Of a stretch of 64,000 bases of DNA, positions 37,117-48,585 are shown piece after piece. The position numbers were made by a program, and so were the translations under genes. The first letter of the stretch is position 1, and the number at the start of each line of letters is the position of its first letter. Source of the stretch: Cunninghamia lanceolata. Its lineage: Eukaryota; Streptophyta; Pinopsida; Cupressales; Cupressaceae. Below the pieces are notes generated by a model. The model was not told the origin of the DNA. It worked only from the letters and a program-made list of their open reading frames with translations, and did no database searches. The stretch spans positions 8,787,001-8,851,000 of the forward strand of contig BSBN01000445.1 of the NCBI GenBank assembly GCA_027924645.1, in the 5' to 3' direction.

Positions 37117-39232
37117 TGTTGATGATGTTTTTGTGCCAACAACAACAATAGAATAAAACACTAGGTATCCTATTCTCTTGAATAAAGTTTCTCAAAGGCT
37201 AAGCTATGTGATCCAGTGAGACAACTTCAAGGTTCCTTATTCGTGATTTGCATTGGATAAACTTAGTGAGTACATGTGATCTTGTTGGTTATCACAAAGG
37301 GACTTACGCAGACTTCTTCTTACTTCGCCTAGCTTATTTCTCCTTTCAGTGTGGATGATATATGTACAATGCTTCGACAAAAAAGAAAAGGAAAAAGATG
37401 AGGGTTCAGAGAAACTAATCTAAGGTCAATGAGGTAATGATGATGCATGAATAGACAAACTCCTTAATCAACCTAACTCCACTTCGCCAAGAATGCCTAC
37501 AACATGGAGTTGGTGCAATCTCCTAAGGATAGCGAAAGGTTTTCAAATCATGAAAGCTCATATAAACACCCATTAAACGGCGCAGCTCAAACAAGCATCC
37601 ACAATCGAACTTAAACAAATGATAATGAAGCTCAAACTAGTTTTACACAACACTTCACCAACGTGAATGTTAAAAGCATGAGCTAGGAGTTGATCAAATA
37701 TTCAATACATACATACATTACATCAATGAGCTACTACTCTACTTTTAATCTACTTAGAAACATCTCTTCATTTCATCAAGATACAAGAAACCATGTTATT
37801 CCACAAGACAACACTTAACACCAAGCGAACTCCAATGTCTTTGCATTAATCTTGAGAAATATTTACAACTTCAAGTACTCTCAGAGAATTTCGAGAGTCT
37901 CTTCTACTCTACTATACTTGCCTACTAACTATTACAAATGAGGAAACAAGGCCTTTATATAGAGTCCAGAATTACAATGAATGGCCTGGATCAATTCAAG
38001 TAGCCAAGGGCCAGGATCGTGCCATCTCAGCAATTAGTTACAACTTTTTATTTTTAGTACATAAGAGAGGCAATGAAGGCACGTTTTCCAAGAAGATAAG
38101 GATAAAATGGAATCTTTTAGAGTATCTTCCACATGGACATCCTCTTTGGCTTCTTGCTTGTTGAATGATGCGGCGAACTATGATAGGATGAATAATGTGT
38201 ATATGCCACGTAGGTGCCACCTCAACATATTCCCAAATTGCATCATCTGTGTGATGTCTTCGAACATGATTGCTTTGAACTTGTATGTTTGAGATGTACC
38301 TTTGTTGACTTTGCCTTGTTCATTGTAAGTTGAATGTGTGATACATGTTGCTCATTTGTCTAACTTTGTGTACTTCTTCTTGCAGGATGTATGTTGATCT
38401 CTTCGAGTGCACCTGCAAGGAGAGTAGAATAGATATGATGATGATTCCTTCATATCATGGAGTAGGAGACTTCTCTTATACTTGAAGATTGATAGAACTT
38501 GAAGCTTGATGGATAGATGTCTTCGCTTAATGCAGATGATGAAGTGCACTAGTAGGATGACCTTGAAGTACTCCTTTGGAATGGCTATCTTCTATCTTCA
38601 TTTTACTCCTTGCATGAAGGTGGTTCCAGGCGCTTGCTCCTTACATGACTCTTTGGCTCCACCAACGTTCCTGCAACATAGAGAAACAATATCAATCACT
38701 TTATAACATAAAGAAGTCACTTTAAACATGTAAATAACCTTTCTCCAATCTAGGCGCTCATCTTGGTGTACAGAAAGGCTAAAGTGTGCCTAACACCAAA
38801 TGGTTTCATATTTGTCATTTTCTATGATTCAAAAGATTGTAAATGTCTTATAATGACTCTCTTTCTCTAGGGGCCCATTTAGTGATGCAAATTCAAGTGA
38901 TTTCTCATGAGGCGCCAATTCAAGGTGGTAAGAGTGGAAAAGTGCGCCTAAGTCATATTAGTGCAAGTTGATGTCTTTTGATACTTGTGAATGCTTCAAG
39001 TTTCTTAATTTCAATCTTTCAAAATTGATTTAGGCCTTTGCAAGTGAGGCGCTCATTTAGGTGTCAATGAATCATGTCTCTCAAGCCTAGGCGCTAAAAC
39101 TAAGTTGCATAAATATGGATTGGTGCCTAGCTACACTTAGCTAGTTTCTTGGCCTTCTAAACACCTTCAATTATTTATTCAATCTTCTAAACACCTTCAA
39201 TCATTTATTCAATCTGATTAAGGGACATTACA
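37117..39232 (-). repeat. LTR-like sequence, minus orientation
   Basis: Its left end TGTTGATGATG matches 23486, and its right end GGGACATTACA reads TGTAATGTCCC on the minus strand. A minus-strand TATA box lies at 37954-37961. The TAGGCGC words at 38750-39120 match those at 6490-7260. No target duplication was found, so it may be a rearranged or composite LTR. Confidence 0.5.
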
Positions 39233-39249
39233 GTAATCCACAAGTTGAT

Positions 39250-41781
39250 ATGGATCGAATGGTTAGAGAGATAGTTGAAAATCAAAGGAGAATGGCAGAT
39301 AGTCAGCAACAAACACAAGCAAGCATTGATAGGTTGTGTAGAGCTTTGGAGGGTAATAACAGGAACAATAATAACAGGGCCAATCAAGATGATATAGGTA
39401 GCATTGCAAGATCACCAAGGAGAAGGACACACACACCAACTATTGAGAAACCTATGCAACCTACCTTTCTTCCTAGAGAAAAAGAGGTAATTGAGGAGTT
39501 ACCCTTTGAAGATGAAGATGTTGATGACTTGACAACCTTGATTGATGAGTATGATGCACTTCCAGGTCATGTTAGAGATAAAGTGAATATCAATACTTTC
39601 TTGAACCATAAGCGTGAAACTAAAAGAGGTGGAGTGAATCAACGAAGGCAAAGAAGAGCTCAACCAAAGGAGTACAAGGATGCTTTGGACAAGATACCTC
39701 TTCCAAATTTTGATGGTAGTAGTAAGATAAGTGCTAGAGCATGGGTAAACAAATTGGATACCTTTCTTACACTCAAGCCCATGAGTGAAGAAAAGGCCAT
39801 ACATTTTGCTACTATGCATTTGGAGGGATTGGAATATGAGTGGTGGCATCATGGACTTATCTCTCAACATCACAATAGGATTACTTCATATGGTGAGTTT
39901 GTTCAAAACCTCATTAACAGTTTTGATAGAACAGATGTGGAGGTCTACTACTGTGAGCTTGCACAGCTGAAGCAAAGTGGAATAGTGGATGCCTATGTGA
40001 ATGAATTTCAAAAGATTGCAGTCATGGTACCTAATATGTCCGATAGGAGGATAACAATGTTTTTTGTTGAAGGGTTGAATGATAGGATCAAAGGATTGGT
40101 CAAGGTTCATAGGCCAAGCACACTTGATGAGGCCATTGATCTTGCACTTGATTTGGATATCATTCCTACATACACACCACAAAAGAAGAGCTTCAAAGAT
40201 GAAGTTGCAAATCAGAAATCCCAAGAGCAGCCCACTCCCAAAAGGAATGACAAAGGTACTACATCAAAGTTGAGTTATGAAGAAAGAGATGAGTTGAGAA
40301 GGAAAAAGCTATGCTTTGATTGCAAGCAACCTTGGGAGATTGGCCATAGATGCCTTGGCAAAGGCAAGGTGCACTATATAGAGGTATTTGATGAGGATGA
40401 TGATGATGATGGGCAGCCAACATTAGAACTTACAAATGATGATAACAAAAGTTCTAGAATTGCATATCTTTCAGGAGCTTCAAGGTACAACCCATTCATT
40501 TTTGAAGGTACTTTGTTTGGTTGCAAAGTATTGGCACTTCTTGATAGTGGAGCATCACATAACTTCATTGATGAGGGTTTGGTCAACAAAAGAGGATTGC
40601 TTTGTGATAGCTTTGAAGGATTTGATGTGTCTATAGCGGGAGGACTCACTATTCATTGTAAGAAAAAGGTGAGCAAGCTTAGTGTTAAATTTGGTGAGTA
40701 TACTCTTTGTGATGATTTTTATGTACTTGATTTGAAGGACAATGAGATTGTACTTGGTATGCAATGGCTACACTCACTACAAAGGATCACTCAAGATTTA
40801 CAATCTATGGAGTTGAGTTTCCTACATGATGGGAAACATATTGTCTTGAAAGCTCTCAAGTACACTTTACCTCATCAAATGACAGCCAAATCCATGATTG
40901 CTATAGGCCATGATCTATTTCATGAAGATGTATATGATGCATGTGAAGAGAAGTGTATGGAACCGGCATGTTACAGTAAACATTTCATTTTTGATGTGGA
41001 TTGGTATGACATCATATCTAATTTGTTTGAGGACAATAATCCTATGGCTTTGCATTTTCATGAATTTGACATGCTAAAACCTTTGGAGGATAGTTACTCA
41101 TGGTCTACTAATGACGGCATACAAGATTGGAGTGTTGGAAATGGTTATTTTGTTGAAAAACAGGGCATTATACAATCTGATTTTGTATATCAGACTTATG
41201 AAGATGTGGAAAAGACATAAGAAATGTGTGAAATGTGGCTAGAGAAAGCAAGGAAAGCCAAGCTTGTGGCTAGTCAAGCAAAAGAGCATCTTGAAATGGT
41301 AAGAACAATAAGACAATCAGCTTTGTTTGATCATCATAGGGCAGCCATTGATGATATATTTGTGTGTGGAAATGAAGATAGAGGTAATTCAGATTTGCAA
41401 GGTACATTGAGTCCTTTTGATGTGTTAGATCAAACTATTGAGTTGATACAGTTTCCTATTGATGAAAGTTTCATATGGGAATATGTGGTTTGGTCTAGTG
41501 ATGGTTCATATACTTGGGATGGCACATTTTATATCATTTTAGATGATATGTTTAGATTGCATTCCGTTGTTATACTTTATGACAGCGAAATAAGAAGGAT
41601 GAATACAATTGTGTTTGGCACTCACATCTTCATGATTAGCACCTACATGGATATGGATATGACTACATCATGGTGCGACAGTGGAAGCGGTCCCAGGATC
41701 TTCTTCATCAACATCTTTGAGTTGGTATGTATGAGTTTGTATGGACAGATTAGATGGGTTTGGGATCCTGGTATTCATTGA
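39250..41781 (+). pseudogene. Gag-protease protein with unknown C-terminal domain, one stop
   Basis: The frame runs 843 codons from the ATG at 39250 to 41781, with one TAA at 41218-41220 dividing it into 656 and 185 codons. Seen in order: a coiled-coil-like N-terminus, an acidic patch, a retrotransposon gag domain (about 150-300; NFDGSSKISARAWVNKL, WWHH), a CCHC-type knuckle CFDCKQPWEIGHRC (355-368), and a retropepsin (LLDSGASHNFIDEG, 431-443; ending IVLGMQWL). Where reverse transcriptase should begin there are about 330 residues of no recognised family, rich in acidic, Trp and Tyr residues, ending VWDPGIH. Gag would package RNA and the protease would process it. The role of the C-terminal part is unknown. 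Confidence 0.85.
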
Positions 41782-41799
41782 TTCTTATTTAGAACCTTT

Positions 41800-41836
41800 G
41801 ATTGCTTGGGGCAAGCAATCTTGGGAAGGGAGGACT
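41800..41836 (+). promoter_or_regulatory. Stem-loop and polypurine tract
   Basis: A perfect 9-bp stem GATTGCTTG/CAAGCAATC (41800-41808, 41812-41820) is followed by TTGGGAAGGGAGGACT up to the LTR. It matches 4833-4868. Confidence 0.75.
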
Positions 41837-43777
41837 TGTAATGTCCCAAATTTTGAGCTAAGTGTGATTTGCTAGTTGATTTTGTTCTATGCATGGAGAA
41901 TCAGAAAGTTGGATCAACTAGTGTGTTTTTGAGCTACATGGGAAATGCAATATTGAAATTGTATTTTCAATCATTTGATTTGAATTCACAAGTGATGAAA
42001 TAAGAGGGAAAATGAAATATTTAATTACATTTTCTCTAATCTATTGTTATGGAATTTATGTAAATAAGGCTTGCTCTAGGTGGGACCTATTCATCCAAGG
42101 TGTCAAAAGTCATTCAAATGCATTTCAATGTTTGTCAAGAGGATCAACGCCCATGAAGAATAGGTCCAAGCAAATTCCAAATTTGATCGTTTGGCATTTT
42201 AAATGCAAGACAAGGATCAGCGGCTAAGGCAAGAGTTTTATTAAATGCAAATATCATCATTTAATGCAATCTCTCTTGGGTAGTTGTGGATCGATGCAAG
42301 CATAGAGGAGCATTTTAAATGCAAATTCATGATATTAATTGTCCAACACCGTCTCTCAAATGCATTTGCTTTGAAGTTTATGGAGCGATTGGTTTTGATA
42401 GAGGATGGTTATTGAAATTTAATGATTGCATTCAATTCATAGCTGGCTGCCGATAATGAGGAAAGGATATTTTAAATGCAATATTTATTTATTAAATAAT
42501 TGCATTGGATCGATGGTGTCATGAGGGCGATTGGGTTTGAGGATATTAAATGATTGCATTTGGTTAGATATTGTGCTTTGAAAGATTTTAAATGCCAAAC
42601 GCCTATGATGAGGAGGTTCACTCAAGCCAAGATGGATATTCATTGCAAAATAAAATATTAAATGCTTGCACACAAGCTGCCGCTGCCCAAGCAAGGAATT
42701 CAATGACAATTGGATCGATGCATATGAAGTAGATGATTTTCATTTAAAACAATTAAAGATTGTTTTTAAATGAGTATGTTCTAGATGAAATTCATTTAAT
42801 ATTGTTCAAGTTCATTGTTCTTCATTGGTGGATTTCAAGCTACAATTCAAAATGCCAAAGAAGAGGAACTCTATGCTTGAGGAGTTTAAATAGAGGACTT
42901 GAACTTCAATTTGAACATATGATGCTATGGTATGTTTTCTTTCTTATTGTTTATGAATGAAAATTCCAATTTTCATTTTATTGGCAAGGTGATGATCCCT
43001 TGTTTTTGTATGGTGATGATCCCATACTAGTTGTGAAGTGATTTCATTCAGAATTCACTATTTGAGCTTAAATTTTCAGGTTTAGGAGAGCTATTGAAGT
43101 GGAATTTGATGCCATATTGAAGCCCTTGGTTTATGATTTGTACTTCCAAGGTAGTTATTTGGCATATGGCACACTTGGAGTGAGTTTTAACATATTGCAG
43201 GGTCTGATTTCTTATGACAGCGAATTAATTTCATGATTACAGGGCTCTTTGAAGTACATTGGACAAGTCTACAAGGCTGGAATAGTGACAAGGGTTCAAA
43301 GGTGCAATCTAGAGACCTATCACTTGGCTTGGAGAAGAGTTTTGGATGCATTTGAAGTGATTTGGTATTGGCTGGGCAAAAAGGCAACATACAACAGTCA
43401 TATCAGCTGACTGTCATTTTATATCAGTCAAATTCATTTCATATCAGTCATATATATTTGAACTTTCAAGGCTGTAATTGATCATTCAAAGCTAGAGAAA
43501 CATTGCCTAGTGTTTGTATTTGATTTTGGATGTTGAAGAGGCCATTTTTGTACCTCTTTTCATGATTAAAATAAATCTGATATACTTCAGACAGTGACTG
43601 TAATTTGATAACAGCAGTGTGTATTTGAAGACTTTTCATTTCCAACCAATAATGAATGCAAAGGATTTTGATGGTTCTCATATGAGTTCAATTGTCTTGA
43701 TGTTACAATTTGATATGTGCAAGAAATCTTATCTAAGTTGGCAAAAAATTTCAATCATTCTAGAAAGGTATATTACA
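41837..43777 (+). repeat. 3' LTR of the pol-less gag-protease element
   Basis: It starts TGTAATGTCCCAAATT after the polypurine tract and ends GGTATATTACA. The following bases, GGATCCCCCTC, are internal sequence of another element (compare 50738), so this LTR marks an insertion into it. Confidence 0.8.
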
Positions 43778-43999
43778 GGATCCCCCTCGATTATTTCCAA
43801 GAAAGCATCCCAAGAAATTTGATGCTTAAAGTCATCTAGTAGTCCTTGGTACTCATCAATAATCTTTGTGGCCTCTTGATCATACTTCCTTCGATGTAAC
43901 TCTTCCTGAATTGTTCTTTCTAATTCAGCCTGACCTTGTCTGAGATAATCAACCAGGACATCTGTCTCAATTCTTCTCCTCATGAGAGATGCCATGATC
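43778..43999 (-). pseudogene. Start of the second pol-less ORF (downstream tandem copy)
   Basis: The minus strand from the ATG near 43994 encodes MASLMRRRIETDVLVDYL and then FLEIIEGDP, the same N-terminus as the ORF starting at 50955 but without its TGA stop. It is cut after about 72 codons by the LTR ending at 43777. Confidence 0.8.
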
Positions 44000-45823
44000 T
44001 GTAATATACAACCCCAAAAATTTTTTTCTAAAATATAGAACAATGATAAACAGTGTTAGCACAACTAAACTCTTCCGCACTTCTGATCACCAAGATCCCA
44101 ATTCGGGCAAGGTGAGAGCATAATGTGCTTTAGATTACAAATTAAAACATTGTGCAAACAAGTAAACATTCATCTGCATATGTAGGCATCCACAAGTTGT
44201 GGGAATTCACCACTTTTAGTGGGTATGAGAGCAAGAAAGGAATATTACAATGCCATCCACTTATTCAGTGGGAATACTCCACTTATGCAGTGGGTAGAAA
44301 CAATAAAGAAAAGTTTATTTATCCACACTGGCGGTAAAACCATCCAGGGGTTACAATATGTTTAATTGTTCTTTCCTCCACACTGGCGGTAAACCATCCA
44401 GGGGTTCTTAGTGTGAAATGGCATTACAATGAACCTTTTAATGATCATCAAATGACATATTCAATGTTAGAAGCTGTAGACTTGATAAGCTACCCTTGAA
44501 AACCAATGATATAGAATCATACCCTGCTGATTTGATTTACATTTGACATTCTAATTGGCTGATCAAGACGGCACAACTCTGATTTTTTTGACTGATCCCT
44601 GTCAATTGCAAACTTGTTGACTGATCATACAGTACGGCAGCCATGAAGGAACATAAGAAGACCATAAACAACACACATATCTGATTACCAATTCACTGTC
44701 ACAATTCTGATTTGATAGTCAAAACTAACAATTCTGAGCACATAGATAAACTGAAACAGTACTAGGATTTATCAGCAATTAATGTTTTCTCAGGCAGGGC
44801 CGTACGGCCTGGTACAGGTACGGCAGCTCACCACAGTTCCAAATCAGCATCAAAACTCCTCATATTACTCTTAAACAGGGCGTCTAGGTCAGCAAATCAA
44901 AATGCATACAAGAGATTTTAAAAGACACCATCAATTTATTTTCAATGTGCATTTAACTCCATACATATGTACGGCCTGGAAAGTACGGAGTGCCTCTTAT
45001 AAATTAAAATCTGTCTTAAATCCTCATAAAACCACTTGGATGAGGGACACTTAGCCCATACAAAGACAATCCAAAAGATATTTGATTCAAACAACAATCC
45101 ACATCTCACTTATTTGCAAATCGACCCAGGCTGGGAAGTACGGCAGCAAGGGTACGGACAATACATAGACTCACACTCAACACTCCAAAACTTATCAAAA
45201 ATTCATAAAGAACTCAGTACCAATCCTTCAAACTAGAACAAGGACAAACTACTCAAAACTGACAAAATTCATTTAGCTCCAAGTGATTCCCAGTGTGGAA
45301 ATCATCTTTACCAGCTAGGGTGGATTTCTCACCACCGAAACTGATCATCCTCGAGTGGGATTTCGTCCACAAGAAGGCACAATTGATCTCTGGTTTCAAT
45401 CCAGCAGCATATTCTTATCAAAATCCAAGCATGCCCCCAAATGAGCTCATATCTTCTTTTTATAAGCACCTGGGAGTTACAAAACCAATTTTTCTTGAAA
45501 TTAGAGCTTTTTTGCACTTCCCTTAGAAATAATTTCTAATATCAAGTTAGGTGCACACTTAAGTGACTAGGAAATTAAAAATCATAACATTTCCCTTTTT
45601 CCCATCAAGTCATAACATTAAGTCACTTTTTTTAAAATAACCCGCCTTAGACTTTAGTGCACCAATAATAATAAAACTTAGTTTAATTATCAAATTAAAC
45701 AAACCTTATAACTCCAATTTGATAATTAAACCAAAAATGATCCCAAACCATTCCCTATCCCATCGGGATCATGAGATAGGCTAATGGTCCCATTCTGACT
45801 AGGCTTGGAAAGGGGACATTACA
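44000..45823 (-). repeat. Solo LTR
   Basis: It runs from TGTAATATACAACCCC to GGGGACATTACA, with the duplication TGATC at 43995-43999 and 45824-45828. It inserted just upstream of the ATG of the minus-strand element. It contains two copies of CCACACTGGCGGTAAA. A TATA-like sequence on the minus strand (near 45455) gives its orientation. Confidence 0.9.
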
Positions 45824-45989
45824 TGATCTCACATTCACTGCTCAAAATCCTTCAACTGCCAAACTCTGAACACACATGCAAGTGCTAATCACCCACATTC
45901 AAGGTTGAAAACTTGACTCACTCTTGAAGATATGCAAGGAATGAGTTGCAACCCAAGCAGGCTGGCAAGATCACCAGCTCTAATACCAC
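45824..45989 (-). mobile_element. Leader and primer binding site of the downstream tandem copy
   Basis: It is nearly identical to 50956-51120. On the minus strand TGGTATTAGAGC (45977-45988) next to the LTR is one base away from the initiator-Met primer binding site TGGTATCAGAGC. Confidence 0.8.
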
Positions 45990-48138
45990 TGTAATATGCT
46001 ACCCCAATTTTTTTTTTTAAATTCATACAATATACCACAACAAGATTAGCACAAGGAATGCAACCAACTAAAACCTCCACACTTCTGATCACCAAGTTCC
46101 TAAATTGGGCAAGGTGAGAGCCTACCATGTGTTGTCTTACAAAATAAAGATTGTGCATCAAAAACCAATACATTCATTTGCTAAGAGCAGGCATCTTCTT
46201 TTTCAGCAGGCATCCACTTATGCAGTGGGGATTTTCCACTTATTCAATGGGTAGATAACAAGAAAGAAAATACATTTCAACTCTCCACACTGGCGGTAAA
46301 CCATCCAGGGGTTATAAGTGTGTTTGCACAATAAAGAATGATAGATTGCAACACTACTCAGGACAAAGCTTTGGATGGTCATATTAGCATCCTTATAGAC
46401 TTGGCAACCAAGAATTACCCTGCAAATCAACTATGTTAAAACCACAAGATTATATGAAGCCTTGCTGATGCAAAACAGGAAAGACACTGCTGATCAATTA
46501 TATCAGACAAATCTGAGAGGAAACTTCATGTTGTACGGCGGTCCTTGCAACATTTAAACACATATTCATGCTAAGAATAGTCACAAATATTCATCAAATT
46601 TGTTGTCCCTGAAAGATACATCTAATGCCATAAATATGCAAAGATTTTTAGATCATAAAACCACCTTCAATGCACTCACATAAACCCACGACTGCCCACC
46701 AATTTCATGCATCAAATATAGTTATGTTTACCACTGAATACAAATCAGCAAGAGATAGAACTCAACAATTTTCACCTTGAAATATGCCTCATACAAAGTT
46801 ATTAGACTGCTGTCACAGCTGCGTTGGGAAAGCTCAGGAAGCATGCTGTACGGTGCCCATGTTATGGTGATTTTCCCACATATTGGTGAAGTCTTCAACC
46901 AAGTCTCTTTCTATTGCTTACACACCAATCTATCCACAAAGGCGATCCACTACACACGAAGAAACTCTTCAAATATCAATGAAATGCCAAATCTAGGAGC
47001 TCACATCCAATCTGCAAGGTACGGCCAGCATGAGGTACGATTGCATCAAAGCACTTCAAAACATTGCTCTAAAACCACTGAGGATAATCTGCATTGAGGC
47101 ACCAAAACATATAGGAAATGACATGATAAAGATTGAAAACAAACTAACTTCAAAAACTCCAGGAATAAGGTTCGATTTCTCTTGCTGGTACGACCTGTAG
47201 GTGTACGGCCAGCAAGGGAAACTTCATTTATTATTACTCTAATGAAATCTAAAACACGTCACTTCTCCAAACAAACCAAAATCTCATATATAATTTCATC
47301 TAAACACCCAAATCAAACAAGCACTTCAAAACTCCATGAAGGCTCCATGTGATTTCTGTGTGAAATCACCATTACCAGCTAGGGTGGATATTCCACCACC
47401 GAAACTGATCTTCCTCTAGAGGGTTTTCGTCCTCAAAAATGTAGGAAGAACTCTCTGGTTCAATCCCAGTAGCATATCAGTACAAAATCCAAGCATAAGC
47501 CTCTACAATGAGCTCTCACTTCTCTTTTAAAGGCACCTGGGAATTACACAAGAAATTAATTCTTTCTTGGAAATAATACTTTTTTCCTCAAACTTATAAT
47601 AAGTCCATTTTATCTCCACTTAAGTGCTCACTTTTAAGTGCCTACATTAAAGAATATGTTTTCCCCTTTCCAATGAGCTATAACACTTAAATACTTATTA
47701 ATTATTTTCACCCTTAGGAACTTAAGTGAAAATAATAATTAAAATAGCTCATTAAATATCATTTTTTGCGGAAAATCCCAAACTTCATCCATTTGCCAAA
47801 TAAACTGAACTAATACGTTCTGTAATGTTTGGGATATGGAACGATGCCTTCCAGATGACTTTCCAAAAATAGACGGCTCCTCCAAGAAACTTGGAGAGCA
47901 ATCCGTGAGCCTGATCAAACATTTGAAAGCATCAATGTAATCCTAAACAACCACTGAGCTCAATGCCATTGAAAATCAGTCCATTCCCAAAAGGAAAACC
48001 ATTTAATTGTTATGCAAATTGAAACACGACCACTCCAAGAACATTGGAGTTCTCCCAAACATGTCGAATAGCCTCCGAGAGACTAGGAACACGCATAATG
48101 CGCACAAAAAATCTATGCACCCAAAAAGGGACATTACA
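45990..48138 (-). repeat. Shared LTR of the tandem pol-less element
   Basis: It runs from TGTAATATGCTACCCC to GGGACATTACA. On the minus strand it follows one internal region (51120 to 48139) as a 3' LTR and precedes another (45989 leftwards) as a 5' LTR. Its left 850 bp match 51121-51986 closely. It contains several GTACGGC words and the CCACACTGGCGGTAAA block. Confidence 0.88.
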
Positions 48139-48585
48139 ATACTCCCTGCTCAAGATTGTTTATCCTCAAGCAATACATGCTATCCAACAGAGATACCTGC
48201 ATGATTGGCAATAATATACCTGGATCCCAAGTCAACCTCAAGAATGCTCCACACCACTTCTGTTGCGCTACTCTGATGTAACTAGGGATTACACAACTGA
48301 TACTATGCTTACAACTCTAAAACATTCTTTCAATAATATACCTGGATCCCAAACAACTGTAACATCACCAACCCTAAGAGTGCAAGAGTTAGCATTCTTC
48401 AACAAAACATAAATACAATCTATCAAACCTGAAATTTCAACTAGGAACCAAAATCTAAAATGTTCCTCCAAGGAAGAACACAAATCAACTTGAACACAAG
48501 CTCAAAATGACTCTGAACAGCCATGAATCACCTAGTTTTTACCATCCAAACAAGCAATATTAGCTGAAACACTTGTCCTTTTCAG
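48139..48585 (-). promoter_or_regulatory. 3' untranslated end and polypurine tract of the tandem element
   Basis: On the minus strand, a weak stem-loop near 48154-48175 (ATTGCTTGAGGATAAACAAT) is followed by AGCAGGGAGTAT and then the LTR. A VWDPGI peptide is encoded near 48345. The layout matches the ends of the other pol-less elements. Confidence 0.6.

Larger units (their letters stand above)
39233..43777 (+). mobile_element. Pol-less LTR retrotransposon (gag-protease plus unknown domain)
   Basis: A single coding frame (39250-41781) with gag and protease runs to a stem-loop, a polypurine tract and a 1941-bp 3' LTR. The interior is only 2.6 kb, and no reverse transcriptase, RNase H or integrase is present. 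The 5' LTR is missing: the LTR-like sequence at 37117-39232 is not its partner. The right end lies inside the minus-strand element at 43778. Its protease resembles that of the Gypsy fragment at 36896, so it probably derives from a chromovirus-like element. Confidence 0.82.

Noticed and set aside
37117..39232. 5' LTR of the gag-protease element
   Set aside because: It does not match the 3' LTR 41837-43777 in start, end or body, and no primer binding site follows it.
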